A stretch of 5,823 nt of DNA from Desulfobacteraceae bacterium (GTDB lineage: Bacteria; Desulfobacterota; Desulfobacteria; Desulfobacterales; DAOWNP01): the NCBI GenBank assembly GCA_030642545.1, contig DAOWNP010000163.1:1-5823 (forward strand). Reading direction: 5' to 3'. The notes under the pieces were generated by a model. It searched no databases. It had not been told where the DNA came from and worked only from the letters and a program-made list of their open reading frames with translations. Position 1 is the stretch's first letter. Each line of letters opens with the position of its first letter. Below are positions 1 to 5,702 of this stretch, piece by piece. A program made the translations under genes and the position numbers.

Positions 1-186
1 GAGTTTCGCAATTTTGGTGAAGCAAACTTAGAAATTCAAGAAATTTATTCTAAAATAGCGGAAAAAATAATTAAACTTTCCGTATTTTGTCTATTTTACC
101 TATTTTGTTTCCTGCAATTTCCTAACCGGACACTACTGCTAATTTATGGTAAATCACCATTTATAATTGATATTAAAAGAGACTAA
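1..186 (+). CDS. Possible 3' end of an unrecognised plus-strand gene (partial)
   Basis: Frame 1 is open from the window edge to a TAA at 184-186, giving 61 codons, while the other two plus-strand frames close within about 30 bases. The first 27 or so residues (EFRNFGEANLEIQEIYSKIA and onward) look like a normal amphipathic protein end. The remainder is rich in F, L and C and looks like read-through of AT-rich non-coding DNA. If real, it would overlap the convergent FadL-family gene by 33 bases. I do not recognise a family. The stretch at 121-138 (cctaaccggacactactg) resembles the terminal inverted repeats of some insertion sequences as I remember them, so this could be the tail of a transposase gene. 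Low confidence throughout. Confidence 0.25.
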   Translation, partial: EFRNFGEANLEIQEIYSKIAEKIIKLSVFCLFYLFCFLQFPNRTLLLIYGKSPFIIDIKRD

Positions 187-1758
187 CAAAGCTTCTGTAT
201 CTTGTTTATAATCAAGACCGGCATAAGGGTTGTATATTATCTTGGTAAATGCACTGTTATTTAAAATTTCACTCTGATTATAATCTATTTTATGATCGTT
301 TCCCACAAGAATTGATCCGCATAAATCAAGACTTAAATGAGAATTAAACGCGATTCCAACTCCTGCACTAAATATTTCCCAGTCCTGAATTGGCCAGGTT
401 AAATCATAATTGCTATCAGGAACTGCTGTTTTTCTTTTTTGATAACCAAAACGTGTTGTAAGCCAGCTAACGAGATCTATTTCAACTCCATAATAAGTAT
501 CCCATACATCTTCCCAGTTTCTTTCAAGCTCCAGTCTATCCATTCCTCCTTTATATCCAATAAGAGTTGCTATTTGAAGTAACTGAATATTCTGATCAAA
601 AATAAACACATCTTTTTTGATTTTTGACCAGTTAATCCATGCAACATCAAACAACAGTTTTATTCTTTTATGAGGACTAAATTTTATTCCGCACTGAACT
701 CTTTGAGGCATAGTCCATTCATCTAATATGACAGTTCCAGTCTCATCATCCACACTTTCTGTTGGCAGATTAAGAAGCTCCATTATAACATCTAAACCTT
801 CTATCTCCCCAAACCAGTCAATAAAATTTTGCCAGTCTTCTTTGTAAGAAAACTTGTATCTTCCTGATGGCCGTGATTTTGCTTCACTCTGATAACAGAT
901 ACCTAATGATAACCAGGAATAAGGTTCCCATAGTACTCCAATATTAAATGATGTATCAAGCGTATCTTTTACATCAAGCTCAAGACTACCAAAAGATTCA
1001 TAAAGAGAAAGCCCCCCGCCTAAAAGAGGATATGGTAAAAAAGAAACAATATCTCCAAACTCATCTAGTATATTCCCTATTATTTCAGTTAAGGCAACAA
1101 TATCGTTTGGAGCACGAAAATTAAGTTTAACTCCTTCTGATGTTTGACCTAAACAGACGGTAAAACCAACAGATAAAGTATCAGATACATTATATGCAAC
1201 GCTTGGTGCTGCATATACCAAACGTTGATTATATACAAAGCTCCCTCCATAATGTGCAGGATCATTATCATCTTTATGAGAGAGACCAACTCCATAAGGT
1301 GCATAAATACCAAATGCAAAAGTAAAATCAGAGTCAGGTGTTCTTTTGGAAAAACCAATATTTGGTGCAATTAAAACTGAATGGGAACCTGCAAATGGAA
1401 TATACATAGCACCTGACGTGCTTGTACCTTCTGTTCCTGATACAGGATCATTGCTATCATATCTACCTCCCAAAAAACCATTAAACTTATCTGAAGCAGC
1501 AAATTTAGATGTTTTTTCTAAATAAACAGGATAGAGAAGTCCTGCTGTCATTTCCCTGTCAGAAAGATTACTTAATCCAGCAGGATTGTAATGAATAGAC
1601 ATAACACCAGGTGGGCTTGCAGTTACAGCATTTCCCAAAGATAGAGCCCTTGTTGATACTCCTAGCTGCTCATGCATTCCAGAATATGAGTTAATACAAT
1701 AAAAAAAGAAAAAAAAATTAAATATAAAACAGTAAGTTATTATTTTTTTAAATAACAT
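154..1758 (-). CDS. FadL/OmpP1-family outer-membrane beta-barrel protein
   Basis: FadL-family proteins are 14-stranded outer-membrane channels that carry hydrophobic compounds through a barrel plugged by an N-terminal hatch. The signal peptide is at about residues 1-26 (K4-K5, then a very F-rich core, cut near SYS/G). The mature N-terminus has the family hatch pattern, a G/A-rich run with LSLGNAV and then YNPAGLSNL (57-65). Other family-like segments are FGIYAPYG (148-155) and PSVAYNVSDTLSVG (184-197). The C-terminus FNINYKW alternates hydrophobic residues and ends in an aromatic, as a barrel-assembly signal should. At 534 aa it is longer than E. coli FadL (about 446 aa). It is the last gene of the run, 77 bases after the preceding barrel gene. 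No clear Shine-Dalgarno sequence precedes the ATG and no internal promoter is evident, so it is probably cotranscribed. In this context it may serve the neighbouring secreted proteins rather than fatty acids. The family call is strong; the substrate is unknown. Confidence 0.88.
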   Translation of the reverse strand: MLFKKIITYCFIFNFFFFFYCINSYSGMHEQLGVSTRALSLGNAVTASPPGVMSIHYNPAGLSNLSDREMTAGLLYPVYLEKTSKFAASDKFNGFLGGRYDSNDPVSGTEGTSTSGAMYIPFAGSHSVLIAPNIGFSKRTPDSDFTFAFGIYAPYGVGLSHKDDNDPAHYGGSFVYNQRLVYAAPSVAYNVSDTLSVGFTVCLGQTSEGVKLNFRAPNDIVALTEIIGNILDEFGDIVSFLPYPLLGGGLSLYESFGSLELDVKDTLDTSFNIGVLWEPYSWLSLGICYQSEAKSRPSGRYKFSYKEDWQNFIDWFGEIEGLDVIMELLNLPTESVDDETGTVILDEWTMPQRVQCGIKFSPHKRIKLLFDVAWINWSKIKKDVFIFDQNIQLLQIATLIGYKGGMDRLELERNWEDVWDTYYGVEIDLVSWLTTRFGYQKRKTAVPDSNYDLTWPIQDWEIFSAGVGIAFNSHLSLDLCGSILVGNDHKIDYNQSEILNNSAFTKIIYNPYAGLDYKQDTEALLVSFNINYKW

Positions 1759-1835
1759 ATTTTATTCACGCTGTTTCGTTTAATAAAATAATTCAATAAA
1801 AAATATTTTTTTTGATTAAATAAATTTAAAGATTA

Positions 1836-3023
1836 TTAAAGAGAAGAAAAAGTAAAAGGCAATCTTACAAATATTGTGAAATCAGGTGCATCTGGAGTAA
1901 GGCCAATACCTAAATCAACATAAAGACTATATTTATTATGTAATCTCCAGCCTGTTCCTATACTTAAAACAGATGTAGAAGTTGCAGCACTTGTATCAGT
2001 TGTACCATCTTTGTAATTATATTTTGAACTAAATCTATATATCAATTGATACTTTAAATTCACAGACATAAAGTAAGAGAAAGAGAGACCAAATCCGGAA
2101 CTTACAGATATCTCCCCACCTGGTTCTACAGATTCTAATATTTTAGTTTCTGAAATCTTCTGGTTTAACCCGCTTGCATCATCTTTATATGAATAACTTA
2201 AAGAACCAAAAACAACAGCCGGATCTATAACACCGCTTAAACTAATTCCCACAAGAGCAGACGAATATCCTGCACCTGTAGATAAGTCTTCTTCCAGATT
2301 AATTTCATATGGACTCCTGCCTGTATCCAAACTAATACTTCCAAACAATATAGGGGTTACCATATTACTTACTGTTTTTAGAGGCTGATATTTTAATGCT
2401 AAAGAGATATCTCCTATATCAGAAACCTTACTGCCTGAGGAAGTTCCTACTTTATCATATTTATAAACAAATGGTATGGTTCCTGTCAGGGTCATATTAT
2501 CAAATATAGAGTATTCTGCAGAAATTATATTGTTTATCACATGCTCATATTCATGTTTTACATCAACTGGTTCAAATTTTAAAATATCATTTGAATAATA
2601 ACTGTAAGAAAAATCATACTCCATAACAAATGTATCTTTAGCTGCAAGACTATATCTTTTACCTGCCGCTGTAAGCAGCTCTTTTTCTTTTTCAGATTTT
2701 TCGTCATCGGTTATTATTAATTTCTTTCTTGCTGCTTTTTCATCATATAATATTTGAACCTGTTTTTGTAATATCTCCATCCTTTTTTGTAATATCTCAA
2801 AATCACTCAGCTTGTTATTGCTAACTTTTTTATGTGTCTGTTTCTTTAAAGTTGAGTCAACACTTTTTATAGCAGGTTTAGATTTATTTAAAGTTGAATC
2901 AACGCTTTCAAAAAGTAGTGATTTATTATCATCTTTTTTAACATGAACAGGAGTATCCGCCATAACCGGACTATAATTTAATAGAAGCAATACAAACACA
3001 ATACAATATATTTTTTTTCCCAT
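1836..3023 (-). CDS. Exported protein with periplasmic coiled coil and outer-membrane beta-barrel
   Basis: The 395-aa start is the ATG at 3023, which has AGAAGG six bases upstream. An in-frame TTG at 3053 would place ten unlikely residues before the signal peptide. The signal peptide is residues 1-22 (K3-K4, a long I/V/L core, PVMA/D). The mature N-terminus is lysine-rich and holds a 14-residue repeat (SVDSTL at 40-45 and 54-59). A short coiled coil follows at about 72-96, with F75, L78, M82, L85, V89 and L92 in a 3-4 heptad spacing. From about residue 120 to the end, alternating polar and hydrophobic strands with many Y/F/S/G suggest a beta-barrel. The final strand-like stretch IFVRLPFTF is followed by SSL. 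It resembles the loosely defined 'transporter' (phenol-degradation MetA-like) outer-membrane proteins, but I cannot assign a family. It lies between the C39 peptidase and the FadL-family gene and is a candidate export pore or anchor. Confidence 0.75.
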   Translation of the reverse strand: MGKKIYCIVFVLLLLNYSPVMADTPVHVKKDDNKSLLFESVDSTLNKSKPAIKSVDSTLKKQTHKKVSNNKLSDFEILQKRMEILQKQVQILYDEKAARKKLIITDDEKSEKEKELLTAAGKRYSLAAKDTFVMEYDFSYSYYSNDILKFEPVDVKHEYEHVINNIISAEYSIFDNMTLTGTIPFVYKYDKVGTSSGSKVSDIGDISLALKYQPLKTVSNMVTPILFGSISLDTGRSPYEINLEEDLSTGAGYSSALVGISLSGVIDPAVVFGSLSYSYKDDASGLNQKISETKILESVEPGGEISVSSGFGLSFSYFMSVNLKYQLIYRFSSKYNYKDGTTDTSAATSTSVLSIGTGWRLHNKYSLYVDLGIGLTPDAPDFTIFVRLPFTFSSL

Positions 3024-3029
3024 TTTCAC

Positions 3030-3035
3030 CCTTCT
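3030..3035 (-). promoter_or_regulatory. Ribosome binding site that fixes the ATG at 3023
   Basis: AGAAGG on the minus strand lies six bases before the ATG at 3023. It lies inside the longer reading frame that would begin at the TTG at 3053, and it is the reason for preferring the shorter protein with a clean signal peptide. Confidence 0.7.
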
Positions 3036-3054
3036 CAACAAAAGAAAATTCAAA

Positions 3055-3102
3055 CTTATTTTAATTTAATCTTATTTTAATTTAATCTTATTTTAATTTA
3101 AT
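3055..3102 (-). repeat. Three perfect tandem copies of a 16-bp AT-rich unit
   Basis: The unit, read on the coding strand, is ATTAAATTAAAATAAG. The three identical copies occupy 3087-3102, 3071-3086 and 3055-3070. The first copy encodes the last residues (IKLK) and stop codon of the C39 peptidase gene. The other two fill most of the 64-base gap before the next gene, ending about 20 bases from its ribosome binding site. Each copy contains TAA. Because 16 is not a multiple of 3, stops fall in all three frames across the array. It may arise from replication slippage; any regulatory role is conjecture. Confidence 0.95.
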
Positions 3103-3837
3103 TATCATTCCGTTTATTATTTTTTCACGCATATCATTAACTTGTCTATTAGATAAAGGCTGATCATAATTAAAAACTGTTCTCATCAATATTTCATCTG
3201 ATATAAATTTTAAATCTTTATTCGCAAGCTTTAAGTTATTTTTAATTAAACCACCTTCAGGATAAACAACAAAAAGAATATTTTTATACCACATTTTTTC
3301 GAACTCTTTTACAGTAAAACTAATATTACCGAGAGAAGGATCTGCTATAAAAACATGGTTTTTATATATCCCTTTTAAAACAACAAAATGATTATACCCA
3401 AATATAGTTATAGGTATTATAGAAGGCATACCCAACCCCTTAAGATCTTCTATTTCTGCTTTATACCCTACCCCTTTATATCCAATAACCTTTACAAATT
3501 TTTTCATATCCAAAAGAGAAAATGCCCTGCGCTTTATTATTTTTTCCTTATCCCCAAAACGCAGAAGCCCCCGTATAAGCTGCTTTTCGCTAAAATCCTC
3601 ATTTAGATAATATTTTAATATCGTAGCAAGTGCTGCTGAACCACAACTATAATCATAGGTTTGTTTAACTATAAATTCATCTTTAAATTCTGATATTGGC
3701 TTTATATTTTCTATTATTTTAACACTGTTTTCTGCAAAACCTGTATATATAGTCTGCTCTTTTAAATTTTGCTTTTTTACCGGAATATAACATGTAACTA
3801 TAGATAGCCCTAAAATAAAAGCTAAAAAAATAGCCAT
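3088..3837 (-). CDS. C39-family (double-glycine type) cysteine peptidase, probably exported or membrane-anchored
   Basis: C39 peptidases are papain-like enzymes that cut leader peptides after small residues. Here the peptidase domain spans about residues 52-195. Q59 (oxyanion hole) and C65 lie in KQTYDYSCGSAALATIL, H150 in GYNHFVVLKG, and D166 in FIADPSLGNISF, so the catalytic set is complete. The spacing and the SLLDMKKFVK segment (107-116) fit the stand-alone C39 subfamily found beside secreted pilus-like proteins, not the ABC-transporter-fused type. No ABC or transmembrane transporter domain is present. The N-terminus is one hydrophobic stretch (2-19) with no preceding basic residue; C16 is only a poor lipobox. 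A tail of about 50 residues without recognisable motif follows the domain. AAGGGGA lies three bases before the ATG, and an in-frame TAA upstream rules out a longer start. The probable substrates are the two upstream secreted proteins. It resembles proteins named FilB in Acinetobacter, from memory; orthology is not proven. Confidence 0.9.
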   Translation of the reverse strand: MAIFLAFILGLSIVTCYIPVKKQNLKEQTIYTGFAENSVKIIENIKPISEFKDEFIVKQTYDYSCGSAALATILKYYLNEDFSEKQLIRGLLRFGDKEKIIKRRAFSLLDMKKFVKVIGYKGVGYKAEIEDLKGLGMPSIIPITIFGYNHFVVLKGIYKNHVFIADPSLGNISFTVKEFEKMWYKNILFVVYPEGGLIKNNLKLANKDLKFISDEILMRTVFNYDQPLSNRQVNDMREKIINGMIIKLK

Positions 3838-3953
3838 AGTTCCCCTTATAGATTATAAACATGAAATTTAATTAATAAAAAATTGCCAACAAACTGATAG
3901 ATAGTATATTGTTACAGATAGTTGATGATATGAAAGGTTATATTATAAAAAAA
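3838..3953 (-). other. 116-base spacer between the second secreted protein gene and the peptidase gene
   Basis: The spacer is very AT-rich. A TATAAT sits at 3857-3852, but it has no acceptable -35 partner and would start a transcript almost at the ribosome binding site, so I do not call a promoter. At its upstream end, the stop codon of the preceding gene is followed by seven T on the minus strand (3953-3947). A 5-bp stem with a one-base bulge can form just before it (AAC.GG at 3975-3970 with CCGTT at 3960-3956). This could be a weak attenuator reducing read-through to the peptidase and barrel genes. Confidence 0.3.
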
Positions 3954-4661
3954 TTAACGGAGTAAATAACCTGTTGCTTCTGAGAAATGAAGCCATACAC
4001 CCATACCAGGAATAGCATCTTTGGTTCTTGGTAAAAAAGCATTTGTATTTACAGCTCCAGATGTATCTGTAATTTGATTTGCAAATGCTACCCAAAAATC
4101 AGTATGATTAAACTCTAAACTATTTAATAATTCTCCAATATGAGTTCTACGTGAATTTAAAAGAACAGGCAATAGAAGTACATTTGCTCTTCCATCTGCA
4201 TTTAATGAGTGAAAATCACCATTAAGATTACCATTTATATCATCTGATCCTGCTTTTATAAAAAGCAGTTTTCTGTTTGGTGAAGCTATATCATCAAAAG
4301 CCACCTCAATCTTTAATCCGTCTAATGATAATGGTCTACTCTCACTTTTTCCTGCTGTTAAATTTGTAATATTTACATCCCACCCATTATCATAATGACC
4401 TAATTTTAAAGAATCAACTTCGGCATGAAGATCAATTTCAGTTCCTATATCAATAACTGCAACATCATGATGAACATATCCATCAGGTAAAAGAACATTG
4501 TTTGTAGTTTTAATTGATCTGTGTTCTATCGAAAAATTTAAAAGTCCTGTACCATAAATATCTGAAAGATTTTCTTCTGTTAGCTGTTTCATCTCAGCTA
4601 AAAGTGGTGAAGTAAATAATAAAAATGTTATTAATATAAAAAAAATCTTTTTAACAGGCAT
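3954..4661 (-). CDS. Secreted protein with Sec signal and double-glycine-like leader (DUF6160-like N-terminus)
   Basis: The 235-aa protein begins with a clear signal peptide (K4-K5, hydrophobic core 6-21, SPLLA/E, cut after A22). Directly after the cut comes MKQLTEENLSDIYGTG (24-39), the short acidic leader-like element also seen in the neighbouring secreted protein. L27, L32, I35 and G37 fall at the -12, -7, -4 and -2 positions of a C39 double-glycine leader, with T38 at -1. The remaining 195 residues are hydrophilic and beta-rich with no membrane segment, no cysteine after the signal peptide and no known catalytic motif. A small exported substrate or subunit is more likely than an enzyme. 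The start is supported by AGAGGAG six bases upstream, the strongest ribosome binding site in the window, and by its own promoter. It resembles DUF6160/FilA-type proteins only in the N-terminal element; the body is not recognised. Confidence 0.75.
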   Translation of the reverse strand: MPVKKIFFILITFLLFTSPLLAEMKQLTEENLSDIYGTGLLNFSIEHRSIKTTNNVLLPDGYVHHDVAVIDIGTEIDLHAEVDSLKLGHYDNGWDVNITNLTAGKSESRPLSLDGLKIEVAFDDIASPNRKLLFIKAGSDDINGNLNGDFHSLNADGRANVLLLPVLLNSRRTHIGELLNSLEFNHTDFWVAFANQITDTSGAVNTNAFLPRTKDAIPGMGVWLHFSEATGYLLR

Positions 4662-4667
4662 TTTTTA

Positions 4668-4674
4668 CTCCTCT
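4668..4674 (-). promoter_or_regulatory. Strong ribosome binding site of the second secreted protein gene
   Basis: AGAGGAG on the minus strand is six bases before the ATG at 4661. It is a near-perfect Shine-Dalgarno match, markedly stronger than that of the first gene (TAGGT) or the FadL-family gene (none clear). High translation of this product is implied. Confidence 0.8.
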
Positions 4675-4706
4675 TTTTCTATTTTTTAAAAGCAATAAGT
4701 TTATTC

Positions 4707-4735
4707 AATATATGTTAATATAAAATAAAGGTCAA
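4707..4735 (-). promoter_or_regulatory. Sigma70-type promoter P2 before the second secreted protein gene
   Basis: The minus strand reads TTGACC (4735-4730), a 17-base spacer, then TATATT (4712-4707). Each hexamer matches the consensus at five of six positions. The predicted start is near 4700, giving a leader of about 39 bases that ends in the strong ribosome binding site. It would let genes 2-5 be transcribed independently of gene 1. AT-rich DNA gives chance matches, but the hexamers and spacing are good. Confidence 0.6.
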
Positions 4736-4742
4736 TTTTTTA

Positions 4743-5492
4743 TTATTTTAACCTGATTTCCATATATTTAATATTAATCCCATCTATAGCCATCTGTCCG
4801 TATGGCGTATTGTCAACCCTTATATTGCCTTGCATCTGCATATTTATTACTTTATTTGTTGTATCTGCTGATAAAGATAAAGTAATTGGCCCTGAAAAAC
4901 CCCATGAGTCAGGGTTTTCAGGATTACCTGATGCAGTTTCTGATAGATTAATACCTCCAATAGAAAAAGAATCCGTATCATTAAATTTATAATTCACTTC
5001 ATCTATACTAAGCGCAGAAGATAAATTTATTCCAATTTCCTGATTAGGAAGTATTTCCAGTCTTGTATTATCCCAAATTATATCTGAAACAGATAAAGCT
5101 CCAATATCTTTATTGCAAATTGAGATAGCACCTATATACAGATCCATTGGTTCAGTGTTTTTATTTGAACCAACATCTAATGATATACCAATATTATCAG
5201 TATCATTAATCTCTATACCAAAATAATGAAAATCATCTGCAAAAGTAGATATATCAATATCTGCTGCTACATTATATAGATCAAGTGATTGACTTAAACT
5301 GCCTAAACTAATTTTATCTGCATTGACAGATAAAACTCCCTGGTCAACCTGAGCCTGGACAGATACCCCATATTGAGCACTCACTTCAGACAAAACATCA
5401 TCTTCCAATAGCTGCATCTGTGCAGCTATATTGCCTGGAAATAAAAACAGAATAAAAATTAAAAAGTAAAAATATTTTTTATATATAATCAT
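4743..5492 (-). CDS. Secreted beta-rich protein with Sec signal and double-glycine-like leader (DUF6160-like)
   Basis: This 249-aa product is first in the operon. Its signal peptide has K5-K6, a hydrophobic core at 7-18 and NIAA/Q, cut near A24. The next residues, QMQLLEDDVLSEVSAQYGVS (25-44), match the DUF6160-type pattern L-D/E-D-x-x-L-S-E-V-S-x-Q-x-G. Placed on a C39 leader, L29, L34, V37 and A39 fall at -12, -7, -4 and -2. The rest is a run of short alternating strands rich in I, D, N, S and G (for example IGISLDVG and IGGINLSE), suggesting an all-beta fold. There is no hydrophobic anchor and one cysteine. The start is the ATG at 5492 with a modest TAGGT seven bases upstream. It is probably a secreted or surface substrate or fibre subunit processed by the downstream C39 peptidase. 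The function is unproven, and the body is not recognised. Confidence 0.75.
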   Translation of the reverse strand: MIIYKKYFYFLIFILFLFPGNIAAQMQLLEDDVLSEVSAQYGVSVQAQVDQGVLSVNADKISLGSLSQSLDLYNVAADIDISTFADDFHYFGIEINDTDNIGISLDVGSNKNTEPMDLYIGAISICNKDIGALSVSDIIWDNTRLEILPNQEIGINLSSALSIDEVNYKFNDTDSFSIGGINLSETASGNPENPDSWGFSGPITLSLSADTTNKVINMQMQGNIRVDNTPYGQMAIDGINIKYMEIRLK

Positions 5493-5530
5493 GCTTTTTA
5501 CCTAACACACTCATTATAAAATACAAGTTA

Positions 5531-5569
5531 AAATGTTTTCTATAAACTTAAAAAACAGTGTTTACATTT
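5531..5569. repeat. Imperfect inverted repeat at the predicted transcription start
   Basis: aaatgttttc (5531-5540) is matched by gtttacattt (5560-5569) in inverted orientation at 8 of 10 positions, with 19 bases between. It starts at the predicted +1 of promoter P1 and lies in the leader. It could be an operator or a leader hairpin, but AT-rich DNA makes a chance match plausible. Confidence 0.35.
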
Positions 5570-5572
5570 ATG

Positions 5573-5602
5573 ATTATATGTTACTTTTATTAACCTTGTC
5601 AA
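5573..5602 (-). promoter_or_regulatory. Main operon promoter P1, consensus sigma70 type
   Basis: The minus strand reads TTGACA (5602-5597), an 18-base spacer, then TATAAT (5578-5573). Both hexamers are exact consensus and the spacing is one base over optimum. Transcription should begin near 5566, leaving a leader of about 74 bases before the ATG at 5492. A second TATAAT within the leader (5518-5513) lacks a -35 element and is probably chance. Such a strong basal promoter suggests constitutive expression or control by a repressor. Confidence 0.75.
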
Positions 5603-5643
5603 CTGCTTTGTTGCTTTTTTATATGAAAATGATGAATTATGAA

Positions 5644-5696
5644 TGGTAAATTATGAATTAAGGAATTAAGGAATTCTACTAATTTATAATTTACCA
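5644..5696. repeat. 16-bp inverted repeat enclosing an 8-bp tandem repeat
   Basis: tggtaaattatgaatt (5644-5659) is complementary to aatttataatttacca (5681-5696) at 15 of 16 positions, the exception being a G/T pair. The 21-base loop carries part of the tandem unit aattaagg (5656-5663 and 5664-5671). A further direct repeat, aattatgaat, occurs at 5635-5644 and 5649-5658. No T-run follows on either strand, so it does not look like an intrinsic terminator. A remnant of a small dispersed element is a possibility. Confidence 0.75.
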
Positions 5697-5702
5697 GTAA
5701 GC

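Noticed and set aside
146..160. 5-bp hairpin (atggt-aaatc-accat) at the end of the FadL-family gene as an operon terminator.
   Set aside because: The stem is short and AT-rich, overlaps the stop codon, and no T-run follows on the minus strand.
1149..1370. 73-residue open frame on the minus strand inside the FadL-family gene.
   Set aside because: It is an out-of-frame shadow rich in M, L, I and H with no ribosome binding site, fully inside a well-supported gene.
1798..1811. A/T palindrome aaaaaatatttttt between the two barrel genes as a terminator or operator.
   Set aside because: It has no G/C pairs and is expected by chance in such AT-rich DNA.
3024..3053. Ten-codon N-terminal extension of the barrel protein from a TTG at 3053.
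   Set aside because: It would bury the AGAAGG ribosome binding site inside the gene and push the signal peptide inward; the ATG at 3023 has correct spacing and a clean signal peptide.
3388..3606. 72-residue open frame on the plus strand opposite the C39 peptidase gene.
   Set aside because: It lies antisense across the catalytic domain, with unnatural Y/F/P-rich composition and no family resemblance.
3852..3857. TATAAT on the minus strand before the peptidase gene as a possible promoter.
   Set aside because: No -35 match at 16-18 bases, and the transcript would start within a few bases of the ribosome binding site.
4810..4992. 60-residue open frame on the plus strand opposite the first secreted protein gene.
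   Set aside because: It is antisense to a well-supported gene and shows no recognisable motif.
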